A DNA stretch of 64,000 nt from Thiomonas delicata (lineage in GTDB: Bacteria > Pseudomonadota > Gammaproteobacteria > Burkholderiales > Burkholderiaceae_C). How positions within the stretch are numbered: position 1 is the first letter of the stretch; each line of letters starts with the position of its first letter. Where the stretch lies: NCBI RefSeq assembly GCF_900088825.1, contig NZ_LT592170.1:1166852-1230851 (forward strand). Direction: 5' to 3'. Below the pieces are notes generated by a model that saw nothing but the letters and a program-made list of their open reading frames with translations, was not told the origin of the DNA and did not search any database. Made by a program: the position numbers and the translations under genes. Of this stretch, positions 35,481 through 44,450 are shown piece by piece.

Positions 35481-36290
35481 TCAATCGGTATCTTTGCTTG
35501 CGGGCGCCTGCGAGCCCGCCTTGCCTTTGGCCGGCACCTTCTTGCGCAACGACTCTCCGGTGAGCGTGAGTCGGTGATGGCTTTGCATCAGCCGATCCAG
35601 CATCGCGTCGGCCATCGTGGCGTCACCAATCCATTCGTGCCAATGCTCAATGGGCAACTGGCTGGTGATGATCGTGGCGCGGCTGGCCGCCCGGTCATCA
35701 ATGATCTCCAGCAAATCGGCCCGCGTTTGCGCATCCATGGCCGTCATCCCCCAGTCATCGAGCAGCAACACGTCCGTGTTCTTGAGCGTGTCCAACCAAC
35801 GCGTGAAGGTGCCATTGGCGTGCCGTATGCGCAGCTCCTCGCCCAGGCGGGGCACGCGTTGGTAGATGGCGCTGTGGCCACGCCTGCAAGCGTGCTGCGC
35901 CAAGGCGCACCCCAACCACGATTTGCCCGCCCCGGTGGGGCCGGTAATCAGCACCGCATGCCCGGCCTGCACCCAATCGCCCAGGGCCAGGCTCATCACC
36001 GCGCTGCGCTCAATGCCGCGCGTGCTGCGGCTGTCCAAGTCCTCAATGGCGGCCTGTGGGTATTTGAGCTTGGCCAACTTGAGCAGGCGCGCGCAGCGCC
36101 GGTCCTGCCGGCCATGCACTTCGCGGTCCACCAGCAGGGCGAGCCGCTCCTCAAAGCTCATGGCGGCCATGCCGCCGGTGCGCAGTTGCTGCTCCAGGGC
36201 CTGGGCCATGGTCTCCAGCCGCAAGCCGCGCAGCTGATTCAGGGTCGTGTTCATCATCATGGTCGTCTCGTTCTCGTGTGGGATGTTCAT
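35481..36290 (-). CDS. istB: IstB, IS21-family AAA+ ATPase helper
   Basis: A 269-residue ATPase with Walker A (ITGPTGAGKSWLGCALA) and Walker B (DVLLLDDWGMTAM), and an N-terminal helical domain (LNQLRGLRLETMAQALEQQL). IstB selects targets and stimulates the IstA transposase. The start at 36290 overlaps the istA stop (ATGA). A Met ten residues further in is an alternative. The frame upstream of 36290 is read-through of istA in another phase. Confidence 0.93.
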   Translation of the reverse strand: MNIPHENETTMMMNTTLNQLRGLRLETMAQALEQQLRTGGMAAMSFEERLALLVDREVHGRQDRRCARLLKLAKLKYPQAAIEDLDSRSTRGIERSAVMSLALGDWVQAGHAVLITGPTGAGKSWLGCALAQHACRRGHSAIYQRVPRLGEELRIRHANGTFTRWLDTLKNTDVLLLDDWGMTAMDAQTRADLLEIIDDRAASRATIITSQLPIEHWHEWIGDATMADAMLDRLMQSHHRLTLTGESLRKKVPAKGKAGSQAPASKDTD

Positions 36291-37831
36291 TGGTAGTAAT
36301 CCGCGCCGCGCACATGCGCGTGCGACGGGCTCGTCCACTCGGGCGTGGTGCTGGCTTGCAGCAGGTCGCGCCGGTTCACCAAGATGTCGCGGATGTGCGT
36401 GTACTTGGAGGTGCCCAACGCGCACGCCAACACGCAGGCCGCCTCCAGGCGTGCGTCGCCGTAGCGTTTGCTCAAGGACAACAACCCCAGGCACGCTCGG
36501 TACGCGTGCTCGGGATGCCGCTGCCGCTCCAGCATCCGGCGCACCGTGAGGGCGCAGGCCACGCCGACACGCTCGCCCCAATGGATGAGCCGCTCGGGCG
36601 TCCACTGGGCCTGGGCTTGGTGCCGATCGGGCAGGTGTTCAGCCACGGTGGTGAAGCCCCCCGGGTGCGCACAGCGCCTGTGGCTGGCCACGCGTTGCCC
36701 GCGGTGCACCACCTCCACGGCACTGGCCGTGATGCGCAGCTCCAGCGCCATGCCCACCAGGGCGTGGGGCACGCTGTAGCGGTGGGCTTCGAACTCGATG
36801 TGGCTGTCGATATGCACGCGCACGGTTTTGAAGACCGCCCATTCCCAGGCTTGCAGCGGCAGCGCCATCAGCGCCGGGGCATCGATTTCCTTGAACACGC
36901 TGGCCCGGCAGCCGGGCAGCTTCTGGAAGGCGCGCTGGTTGAGGTATTCCAGCAGCGGGGCCATGGCGTCGTTGACGTCGTCGATGGTGGCGAACTGGAT
37001 CTTGCGCAGGCGCGCCAAGATCCAGCGCTCCACCAGTTGCACGCTGAGCTCGACCTTGGCTTTGTCCTGTGGGTGATAAGCCCGCGCGGGCAGCACCGAG
37101 CAGCCGTAGTGGCGGGCAAAGTCGAGCACGGTGTCGTTCAACTGTGGCTCGTAGCGGTTGGCGCTTTTGACCAAGGCGCGTGGGTTGTCTGGGACGATGA
37201 GTTGCGGCACGCCGCCAAAGAAGGTCAGCGCGCGCGCCGTGGCGCCGAGCCAGTCGCAGGCCGTTTGCGCCGGCGTGGCCAGCGCGAAGCAGTAGCCCGA
37301 GGCGCCCATGGCGGCGACAAAGATGTTGGCGCGCTGGCCATTGGTCAAAGCCACCGTGGGTCCGGCGTAGTCGATGAACAGCTTCTCGCCGGCGCGGTGG
37401 ACTTGGCGCATTGAGCGCTTCAGACGATTGGCAAACTGGCGGTAGTTCTCGCAGAACTGCGAGTAGCGCCAGGGTTTGACGGGATGCTCGGGGTCGTGTT
37501 CGTCGCCGGTCTGGGCGCAGTATTCCTCCCACAGCAGTGCCAGCGTCATGCCTTTGCGGCGCAGCTCCTGGTGAATGCGGCCGTAGTCGGCCTGGGCGTA
37601 GATATCGCTGGGCCGCGGTGCGGAAAGAAGCTGCCGCTCCAGGGCTGCTTCGTCCATCGCTGCCACGGTGGGCCAGTCCAGGCCGGCGGCCACGGCCAAG
37701 CCGACGTACTTGGTGACCACACCTTTGGAGATGCCCAGAGCGGTGGCTATTTGCTGGTGGGATTGCCCACCTTCGAGTTTGAGACGCAAGGCGTCTTTGA
37801 GTTTGCGCATGTTGATCCTTGGGGCGGCCAT
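36287..37831 (-). CDS. istA: IstA, IS21-family transposase
   Basis: A 514-residue transposase with an N-terminal HTH (QSHQQIATALGISKGVVTKYV) and a DDE integrase core: FIDYAGPTVAL (first Asp), PQLIVPDNPRALV (second Asp) and KAKVELSVQLVERWIL (Glu). The length is normal and the frame intact, so the element is probably functional. Confidence 0.94.
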   Translation of the reverse strand: MAAPRINMRKLKDALRLKLEGGQSHQQIATALGISKGVVTKYVGLAVAAGLDWPTVAAMDEAALERQLLSAPRPSDIYAQADYGRIHQELRRKGMTLALLWEEYCAQTGDEHDPEHPVKPWRYSQFCENYRQFANRLKRSMRQVHRAGEKLFIDYAGPTVALTNGQRANIFVAAMGASGYCFALATPAQTACDWLGATARALTFFGGVPQLIVPDNPRALVKSANRYEPQLNDTVLDFARHYGCSVLPARAYHPQDKAKVELSVQLVERWILARLRKIQFATIDDVNDAMAPLLEYLNQRAFQKLPGCRASVFKEIDAPALMALPLQAWEWAVFKTVRVHIDSHIEFEAHRYSVPHALVGMALELRITASAVEVVHRGQRVASHRRCAHPGGFTTVAEHLPDRHQAQAQWTPERLIHWGERVGVACALTVRRMLERQRHPEHAYRACLGLLSLSKRYGDARLEAACVLACALGTSKYTHIRDILVNRRDLLQASTTPEWTSPSHAHVRGADYYQ

Positions 37832-37916
37832 GGGGCTCCTGCAAATGCAGTGAAGCTACTTGGTCCGCCAGGTTGATTCATGCGCAACACCATTCCGGTG
37901 TCGTAGTCCAACGGCC

Positions 37917-38007
37917 CGGTCACGATGACCGGATTCGCCGGTCACGTTCCCGGAATCGCCCGGTCACGATGACCGGAATCAGCGGTCACGTTGGTCCGGA
38001 ATACGCA
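37917..38007. repeat. tandem terminal repeats of the IS21 element
   Basis: Four adjacent imperfect copies of about 22 bp, each starting CGGTCACG and ending around CCGGAATC or CCGGATTC. Related units occur inverted at the opposite end (35271-35320). They fit IstA-binding sites. Confidence 0.75.
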
Positions 38008-38623
38008 CTGAGGCACTGAAGGTGACTCGATGGGTTCCGCCACGCCGAATCGGCAGGCCCAGATACTGTTCATAGGGATCGCTGGGCGCAGGAGGGCGCG
38101 TCGTCAGCACTTCGATTGGACGGATCTCCTCTCGGGTGCCCATGCGCGCCAGGGCAACCACGAACAACAGCTCCATGACCACCAGTGACGCGGGTGGAGG
38201 CGGCCCGTCGGGCCAGGTGAATTCGATGGCCACGGTCCCCCGCTCCTCGATGACGGCCAAGTCCATGGGCGCGACCAAGGCCTTGAATTTCGCGATGCGC
38301 TGCGCGGCCACGAACAGGTCCGGACTGCACAGCGCCGCGAACAAGGGCGGCAGGAAGGACTCGCTGCGGATGGTGCGCGCAAGCCGCAGCGGGAAACATG
38401 CGTCGCCGGTCTCCGCCTCAATGGCTTCCCAGAACCGGAAGTAGCTGTCGGGCGGCAAGCGGACAGAGGCTTGCTGCAGCAAGTCCTCCGGCAGGTTCGC
38501 TCGACGCAGCGCGTTCTGCGGCGAGATGCCGAGATCGCTGAGCAGCGTGCGCCATGTCGCATCCAAGGCGTAGGTCTGGGTTTGCATGACCCGCTGTGTC
38601 CTCTCCTGCGATCTGTTCCGCTG

Positions 38624-39448
38624 TCAGCCGTGAATGCCGAACTGTGTTCGCATGCCGGCCATGAATGCTTCCTCGCCCACTTGATTACGCTGAGCGAGCA
38701 TCTGCGCTGCATCGGCACCCGCCACGTGGTGGAGCCGAGGGCTTGGATCGCCGACCGCAGCATAGACGACCGCCGCCGCATCTTCCGGTTCCGCGCCCTG
38801 CGCCAGCATCGGGCCCAGCACGCCAAGGGTGGTTTGAACCAGTGGCTGATAGGTCTCGATGGCGGGATCGTTGCTGAAGTCCAGGGAGCGGGTGCCGAAG
38901 TCCGTCTTCATGCCGCCAGGCGCCACCACCTTGACGCGAACACCAAGCGGCACCAACTCGTAGTGAAGTGATTCCGACAGGCCTTCCACCGCGAACTTGG
39001 ACCCGTGGTAGAGCGTGCCCAGCGGAAAGGCAAGGCGTCCGCCCACCGAGGAGATGTTGACGATGGTGCCACTGCGCTGTGCTCTGAAGTGCGGCAGAAC
39101 GGCCTTGATCGTGGCAAGGAGACCCAGCACGTTCACATCGAACTGTCGGCGAACCTTTGCCATGGATGTGGCCTCCAGCGGCCCATAGGCGCCATATCCG
39201 GCATTGTTCACGAGCGCATCGATGCGGCCAAAACGCTGAAGGCCCAAAGCCACGGCATGTTGAATGCTCTCTTCATCCTGGACATCGAGTCGGGTGACCA
39301 GGACACCGGAGAGTTGCGTCAGTTCCCTTTCTTGATTGGGATCGCGCATCGTCGCAACGACATTCCAGCCATGGGCATGGAAGTATTTTGCGGTAGCACG
39401 CCCCAGGCCCGAAGAGGCGCCAGTGATGAGAACGGTGAGATGGGTCAC
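38624..39448 (-). CDS. short-chain dehydrogenase/reductase (SDR)
   Basis: A 274-residue classical SDR: TGASSGLGRATAKYF (coenzyme glycine motif), ALVNNAGYGAYGP, and the catalytic Tyr/Lys in TLYHGSKFAVEGLSE, with Ser in NISSVGGR. I chose GTG 39448 (VTHLTVLITG) because it puts the Rossmann fold at the N-terminus; a longer frame to 39487 has no support. It is followed by the interrupted AraC gene. Substrate unknown. Confidence 0.85.
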   Translation of the reverse strand: MTHLTVLITGASSGLGRATAKYFHAHGWNVVATMRDPNQERELTQLSGVLVTRLDVQDEESIQHAVALGLQRFGRIDALVNNAGYGAYGPLEATSMAKVRRQFDVNVLGLLATIKAVLPHFRAQRSGTIVNISSVGGRLAFPLGTLYHGSKFAVEGLSESLHYELVPLGVRVKVVAPGGMKTDFGTRSLDFSNDPAIETYQPLVQTTLGVLGPMLAQGAEPEDAAAVVYAAVGDPSPRLHHVAGADAAQMLAQRNQVGEEAFMAGMRTQFGIHG

Positions 39449-39639
39449 AGTGTGGCTCCAGAGTTGTTGGTGGAGCCAGTGTTCCAAAAAGACGCTGATC
39501 AGGCAGCATCCGATTGCGCCAAGTCGCTATCTGATCGCGTCGCTGGCACGCCAAGCGCTCGCGCCTTCCGGGCGGCAATCTTTAATGCCGGTAGCCGCAT
39601 TGCCGACGTTGCCCTCGATAAGATCGGTGTCCGCACAGG

Positions 39640-39671
39640 CCGAGTTACTGTCACTGGCCGGTCCTCGGCCT
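39640..39671. repeat. 32-bp direct repeat, copy 1
   Basis: Identical to 41428-41459 in the same orientation. The pair brackets the SDR-TetR genes (39829-41272). The sequence ends in GGCCGGTCCTCGGCCT. The rest of 39449-39828 holds no gene I can support. Confidence 0.75.
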
Positions 39672-39828
39672 TTGCGGTCGTTCACATTGCTGCATCAACG
39701 GACCGCTGTTCGGCCATTAGGGGTCGTTCATGAACGCCGCCTTGGAAGCATCGATTCCCATAACGTTCTTGCTACGCAATCCGGCAGGTGAGTTCGCGCC
39801 GATGCGGAGTAGCCCGGCAATCGCGAGT

Positions 39829-40563
39829 TCACCAAGCAAGCGGTGCGTCTGCACTGAAGAATCCGCCGGAAGCGCCGTCGTTGCCGATCAGCGCGTAATG
39901 CAGCGCGGCCGCTGCACCTTCGGCGAGGGTCTGCGTCCCTTGATGGTGATTCAGGTCAGTGGCGGTGAAGCCGGGATTCACTGCGTTCACCTTGATGCCC
40001 GCTTCCTGCAGCTCTGCCGCGAGCTGAACCGTGAGCATGTTCAAGGCCGCCTTCGATGCGCTGTAGCCCAGGAACTTGTACGCGGCGTACTTCCACTGCG
40101 GGTCTGAGTTCATCGTCAATGAGCCGAGTTCGCTCGACACATTGACGATTCGGCCGGCCGACGAGCGGCGCAGCAAAGGCAGCATCGCCTGCGTCACGGC
40201 CAGCGTGCCGAAGAAGTTGGTGTCGAAGATGCGACGGACAGCTTCGATGCTGGCCTCTGACGGTGCTGCGTCGCGTGCGTCGCTGATGCCGGCGTTGTTG
40301 ACCAGCACGTCGAGACGGGCAAACTCGGCATCGATCCGCTCCGCGGCTGCGGTCAGCGTGGATGGCCCGCCCAGGTCGATTTCGATGAACCGGGCGTCGA
40401 GCCCTAGCGATTGCAGCGCCGCTGCGGCTGCCTCGCCCAGCGCCGCATCGCGCGCACCCAGCAGCACGGTCAGCCCGCGTTGCGCCAGCTCACGCGCCAC
40501 TTCGTTCCCGATACCTTTGTTGGCACCGGTGACGAGGGCGACCCGTTTGTCGGTCGTTGGCAT
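39829..40563 (-). CDS. short-chain dehydrogenase/reductase (carbonyl-reductase-like)
   Basis: A 244-residue SDR with TGANKGIGNEVAREL, LVNNAGISDARD and YSASKAALNMLTVQL (catalytic Tyr and Lys). A short insertion before the catalytic Tyr (MNSDPQWKYAAYKFLG) resembles carbonyl-reductase-like SDRs. It is divergent from a TetR gene 73 bp away that probably represses it. The substrate is not evident; quinone or carbonyl reduction is a reasonable guess. Confidence 0.85.
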   Translation of the reverse strand: MPTTDKRVALVTGANKGIGNEVARELAQRGLTVLLGARDAALGEAAAAALQSLGLDARFIEIDLGGPSTLTAAAERIDAEFARLDVLVNNAGISDARDAAPSEASIEAVRRIFDTNFFGTLAVTQAMLPLLRRSSAGRIVNVSSELGSLTMNSDPQWKYAAYKFLGYSASKAALNMLTVQLAAELQEAGIKVNAVNPGFTATDLNHHQGTQTLAEGAAAALHYALIGNDGASGGFFSADAPLAW

Positions 40564-40606
40564 TGCAATTCTCTCCTCGTAAAGTCGGCTGAGATACTGG
40601 AGTTTA

Positions 40607-40620
40607 TGAAGAATCCTTCA
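40607..40620. promoter_or_regulatory. possible TetR operator between the SDR and tetR genes
   Basis: TGAAG-AATC-CTTCA is an inverted repeat in the 73-bp gap between the divergent SDR and TetR genes, a common arrangement for a TetR-type operator. The repeat is short, so confidence is low. Confidence 0.35.
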
Positions 40621-40636
40621 GATATAGAATTCGCAT

Positions 40637-41272
40637 ATGCTGCCGCCATCGTCCGTCGCCCTCGGGCCTCGCAAACAGCCGCGCCAGGCGCGATCGCAGG
40701 TCACTGTGGACGCCGTCTTCGAGACGACCATTCAGGTTTTGCTGAGCGATGGGCCGCGGCGCCTGACGACCACGCGCGTGGCCGACCGCGCCGGCGTCTC
40801 GGTCGGCACGCTGTACCAGTACTACCCGAACAAGCAGGCGCTGCTCTATGCCGTGCTGCAGCGTCATCTGACCCGCGTCGGAGACACCGTCGAGGCGGCC
40901 GCTCGAGCAATGCATCACGCCCGGCTGAGCGTCATGGTCGCTGCGGTTGTCGAGGCCTTCGTGCGCGCCAAGACCGAGCGCATCGACGAAGCATGCGCGC
41001 TCTACGGAGTAGCCGGCGAGCTTGATTCGACGGAACTTGTGAAGGCAGTGGGAAGACGGAACCGTGCCGCGATCTCGGCCATGCTGGCGACCGCGTCCGA
41101 CGCACGCTTCGACGACTTGGCACTGACATCGTTCATGTTCTCCGCGGCGATGGCCGGCCCCACCCGCGCGATGCTCGAAGGTGGTGCGCCGCCGAAAATG
41201 CTGCGCGCATTGCGTGGGCAGCTGGAGTCGCTTTGTCTGGGCTATCTCCAGCACGAGGCGTTGCGTCCATGA
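40637..41272 (+). CDS. TetR-family repressor
   Basis: A 211-residue protein: HTH in LTTTRVADRAGVSVGTLYQYYPNKQALLYAV, preceded by a basic arm (RKQPRQARSQVTVDAVFETT). The C-terminal ligand domain is helical. It is divergent from an SDR gene and probably controls it. The start at 40637 has no clear ribosome site, so the true start may be slightly further in or the message leaderless. Confidence 0.83.
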   Translation: MLPPSSVALGPRKQPRQARSQVTVDAVFETTIQVLLSDGPRRLTTTRVADRAGVSVGTLYQYYPNKQALLYAVLQRHLTRVGDTVEAAARAMHHARLSVMVAAVVEAFVRAKTERIDEACALYGVAGELDSTELVKAVGRRNRAAISAMLATASDARFDDLALTSFMFSAAMAGPTRAMLEGGAPPKMLRALRGQLESLCLGYLQHEALRP

Positions 41273-41427
41273 ACGCGATTTAGTGCCCCCGCGCGGGTGT
41301 TCCATGGCGAGAGATCAGTACAGCTTGCTCGCGGACGTCTGGTTCCGACCATCGAGTTTCGGTGTCTGCAGGACCGGAACGGGGCGCTCGCAACCGAAGG
41401 GCGCCGTCCAGCGACAGACCGCTCAGA

Positions 41428-41459
41428 CCGAGTTACTGTCACTGGCCGGTCCTCGGCCT
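41428..41459. repeat. 32-bp direct repeat, copy 2
   Basis: Exact copy of 39640-39671. It is followed by a GAACAGCTGTTC palindrome (41460-41471). The stretch 41273-41569 contains no gene. Confidence 0.75.
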
Positions 41460-41569
41460 GAACAGCTGTTCAGCATAGCTTGAGGCAACGTCCGCATTGG
41501 CGCGGTCAGCGGCCACATTGATCTGTGGCTGCGTCGAAGGGCGTCCAGCCATGGACGCGCATTCTCAAC

Positions 41570-42451
41570 TCAGTGCGACGCAGCGCTCGCGGCCATAGTG
41601 TCCAATATGGCAATTGCCTCATCGGGCAGTTTCAGTTCAGCTGCCGCCAGATTCTGTCGCAGATGCTCGACCAACGAAGTGCCGGGAATCAGCACGAGAT
41701 TGGGTGAGCGCTGCAACAGCCAGGCAAGTGCCACCTGCATGGACGTCGCGCAGAGTTCTGTCGCCACTGCCGAAAGCGCATTCGACTGCAGCGGCGAAAA
41801 ACCACCGAGCGGGAAAAACGGCGCGTAGGCGATGCCATCGCTCGCCAGTTGTTGAATCAGTTCATCGTCATGGCGGTGAGCCAGGTTGTAGTGATTCTGA
41901 ACGCAGACGATGTCGCACATCCGGCGCCCATCCGCGACCTGGCGGGCCGTTACGTTGCTCAGCCCAATATGACGGATCAGCCCTTGCCGCTGCAGTTCGG
42001 TGAGGGCTGACAGCGGCTCTTCCAGCGAGCCTTCCGCCGGCCCGTGGATACCCAACATGCTGCGCAGGTTCACCACATCCAGCACGTCCACACCGAGGTG
42101 GCGCAGATTGTCGTGAACGGCCTGAGTCAGCTCCTCGCGCGACATGGCAGGGATCCACGATGCATCCGACCCGCGCTTGGCGCCGACCTTTGTGACGATG
42201 ACCAAATCGTCCCGGTATGGGTGCAGCGCCTCACGGATGATCTGGTTGGTGATGTAGGGGCCATAGAAATCGCTGGTGTCGATGTGGTTGACGCCACTTT
42301 CCACCGCCATGCGGAGCACGGCCAATGCAGCCGCCCTGTCCCTGGGCGGACCGAAGACGCCGGGCCCGGCGAGTTGCATGGCGCCGTAGCCCATGCGTCT
42401 GACATCACGACTGCCGAGGCGAAAGCGACCGGCCTTATCAAGTGCGTTCAT
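41570..42451 (-). CDS. aldo/keto reductase
   Basis: A 293-residue TIM-barrel oxidoreductase: GVNHIDTSDFYGPYITNQIIREAL carries the catalytic Asp and Tyr, DDLVIVTKVGAK the Lys, and IRHIGLSNVTARQV the NADPH-side motif. The ATG at 42451 fits the usual N-terminus (RFRLGSRDVRRMGYGAMQLAG); the open frame extends further upstream only because of high GC. It is divergent from a LysR gene that probably regulates it. Confidence 0.88.
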   Translation of the reverse strand: MNALDKAGRFRLGSRDVRRMGYGAMQLAGPGVFGPPRDRAAALAVLRMAVESGVNHIDTSDFYGPYITNQIIREALHPYRDDLVIVTKVGAKRGSDASWIPAMSREELTQAVHDNLRHLGVDVLDVVNLRSMLGIHGPAEGSLEEPLSALTELQRQGLIRHIGLSNVTARQVADGRRMCDIVCVQNHYNLAHRHDDELIQQLASDGIAYAPFFPLGGFSPLQSNALSAVATELCATSMQVALAWLLQRSPNLVLIPGTSLVEHLRQNLAAAELKLPDEAIAILDTMAASAASH

Positions 42452-42563
42452 TTGGGATTCCCATTCAAGACGAAGGACACAATGTAGGCAGATAGGACGC
42501 GTACGATAAGTAGGCACAGTTGGCACAGGCTGTGCGATAAAGCAAACAGTGCAAGAGGTATCG

Positions 42564-43472
42564 ATGGCAGCACAACTCAGCGATCTGGCGGCATTCCTGG
42601 CTGTCGCACGCGCTGGCGGGTTCCGTGAAGCGGCAAGGTCTGGCGGCGTCAGTCCGTCAAGCCTGAGCGAGGCGTTGCGACGGCTGGAGGCGCGGCTGGG
42701 CGTTCGCCTGCTCCACCGCAGCACGCGCAGCGTGATGCCCACCGAGGCCGGCGTGCGACTGCTGGAGCGGCTGGGGCCGGCGCTCGGGGAGGTGGAGGCC
42801 GCGCTCGACGTGGTCAACGGCTTTCGCGATCGTCCGGTCGGCACGCTGCGACTCAACGTGCCGGCGAGCGCCGCGCGGCTGGTCCTGCCGAGCCTGTTAC
42901 CGCCCTTCTTGGCGGCGTACCCGGACATCGTCCTGGATGTGGTGGTTGAAGAAGGCTTTGTCGACATCCTCGCAGCAGGATGCGACGCTGGCATCCGTTA
43001 CGAGGAGCGCTTGGCTCAGGACATGATCGCCATCCCCATTGGGCCCCGTCGGCAGCGCATGGCCACCGCGGCAGCTCCCGCCTATCTCGAAGCACGCGGG
43101 CGTCCAGCTCATCCGCGCGACCTACTGAACCATGCTTGCCTGCGTGGCCGCTTCGCCAGCGGTGCGATGCCGGCCTGGGAATTTCAGCGCAGTGCCGAGG
43201 TGGTGACTGTGGAACCCAGCGGACCATTGATCGTGCGCGTGAGCGGGGGCGTGGACCTCGCGGTCGATGCAGCCGTCGCGGGCTGCGGCATCATCCATCT
43301 GTTCGAAGAATGGCTGAGACCCTACCTTGAAAGCGGTGCCCTGGAGCCGGTGTTGGAGTCATGGTGGCGGCCCTTCACCGGACCGTTCCTGTACTACCCG
43401 GGCCGACGCTACCTTCCCGCACCGCTGCGGGCCTTCGTAGATTTCGTGCAGGCACAGCAGGTTCAGGTTTGA
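42564..43472 (+). CDS. LysR-family regulator of the aldo/keto reductase
   Basis: A 302-residue protein with the CrgA-type HTH (LSDLAAFLAVARAGGFREAARSGGVSPSSLSEALRRLEARLG) and substrate-binding domain. The start at 42564 follows AGAGGT; an in-frame GTG at 42549 is less likely. The 112-bp gap to the divergent reductase gene should contain the shared operator. The stretch 43473-43752 shows no gene. Confidence 0.87.
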   Translation: MAAQLSDLAAFLAVARAGGFREAARSGGVSPSSLSEALRRLEARLGVRLLHRSTRSVMPTEAGVRLLERLGPALGEVEAALDVVNGFRDRPVGTLRLNVPASAARLVLPSLLPPFLAAYPDIVLDVVVEEGFVDILAAGCDAGIRYEERLAQDMIAIPIGPRRQRMATAAAPAYLEARGRPAHPRDLLNHACLRGRFASGAMPAWEFQRSAEVVTVEPSGPLIVRVSGGVDLAVDAAVAGCGIIHLFEEWLRPYLESGALEPVLESWWRPFTGPFLYYPGRRYLPAPLRAFVDFVQAQQVQV

Positions 43473-43752
43473 GGACCAATGCCAAGACTGAGGTCCGCCT
43501 CGGGAGGCGACTGGGCAGGCCTGGTCCCGGCCAGGAACAGTCCGACCCGTTCTCCGACGCCGACTTACGAGAGACCGATGAGCCCTCAAAGCAGCCCCAG
43601 GGCCAACGCGTGCTTGTCGGCCTGAGCCGTCTTCAGGCTGACCGCTTCAGATGACTGGTATTCACAACTTATCGGTCAACGACGTTTGAATTCACCGGCC
43701 TGCGCAGCTTTTCGCGCAGGTCCGGTGGAATGATGGGTTGGGCCGCACATTG

Positions 43753-44136
43753 CTATTTGGGTTGCACGACGGTGGCCTGACCAGCGACGACTTGCCAAGA
43801 ATTCTTTTGGGATCGTTGCCACACGCGAGAGAACCGAACGTCCTCTTGAAACGGTGAACCGCTAAAAGCACCCGACAAGCGCATCCGAACGGAGACATAA
43901 CCTAGGCCATTAAGAATCAACACCTTTCGCTCTGACGGCTCAATAGCCTGGAACTTCAGTGCGCCAGAACGGTGAATCTCCAGATCATCTTGCTTGGAAA
44001 TTGAGCTTCCGAAATGGGTGGTAAAGATAAGACTCGGCGAGATCAAGGCATCAAGCGACTCAACGTCAGATGCGAGCATGGCAAGCCTTAGCTCTTCCTC
44101 TACTGCGTCAATTTGGTGTTCGATACTTTCGAGCAT
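43753..44136 (-). CDS. NTF2-like (SnoaL/DUF4440-type) protein
   Basis: A 127-residue protein with the pattern of nuclear-transport-factor-2-like folds: IEHQIDAVEEELRLAMLASDVESLDALISPSLIFTTHFG, a repeated beta stretch, and the ending FSRVWQRSQKNSWQVVAGQATVV. These proteins are small enzymes or ligand binders of varied function. The ATG at 44136 was chosen because the longer frame adds unrelated residues. No catalytic role can be assigned. Confidence 0.7.
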   Translation of the reverse strand: MLESIEHQIDAVEEELRLAMLASDVESLDALISPSLIFTTHFGSSISKQDDLEIHRSGALKFQAIEPSERKVLILNGLGYVSVRMRLSGAFSGSPFQEDVRFSRVWQRSQKNSWQVVAGQATVVQPK

Positions 44137-44450
44137 TGAAGAGATTCCTTGGGTGAGGTTTTGCCGCCTAGGTCGTTCGCATCCTGAGCGGTAACTCCCG
44201 CGCTGGCAAGGCTCCGCGGCCTTGCGACCGCCCAACGCCAGGGCGGAGCGTCGCGCAACGGGGCAGTGAGCGGCCGAGGCTAGCTCTCGATGATTCAGAA
44301 TCTTCTGCGGTTATGTCCCACTTTTTGAAGGTTGAGGGGGCTGATGCTCAAACATCTCCAAGTTGGGATCGAAGCATGCCCAAGCTGGCGCACTGGCAAC
44401 CCAGATGTTTGCGGCTGGGCGGACGGAGGATGGATTGTCCAGCGTGCCTA

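Larger units (their letters stand above)
35271..38007 (-). mobile_element. IS21-family insertion sequence
   Basis: A 2737-bp element with TGCGTATTCCGG-type ends as inverted repeats, flanked by the 6-bp direct repeat CTGAGG (35265-35270 and 38008-38013). The right end carries about four ~22-bp imperfect repeats beginning CGGTCACG (roughly 37917-37997), and the left end at least two, as expected for the multiple transposase-binding sites of IS21 elements. It contains istA and istB. It interrupts an AraC gene. Confidence 0.93.
34849..38587 (-). pseudogene. AraC-family regulator split by an IS21-family element
   Basis: The N-terminal part (38587-38008) encodes an Arabinose_bd-type domain (DATWRTLLSDLGISPQNALRRANLPEDLL ... 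GGTHRVTFSAS). The C-terminal part (35264-34849) continues SDAHRPFLTSNAAIWAVFEPEL and the HTH (MEAIAAKLLMSKRTLQRRLEGEG, LLGFDEPNSFYRAFKNWTG). Removing the IS and one copy of the 6-bp duplication restores one open frame of 331 residues. So the regulator was intact until the insertion and is now inactive. It lies 36 bp after an SDR gene on the same strand, its likely partner or target. Confidence 0.88.
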
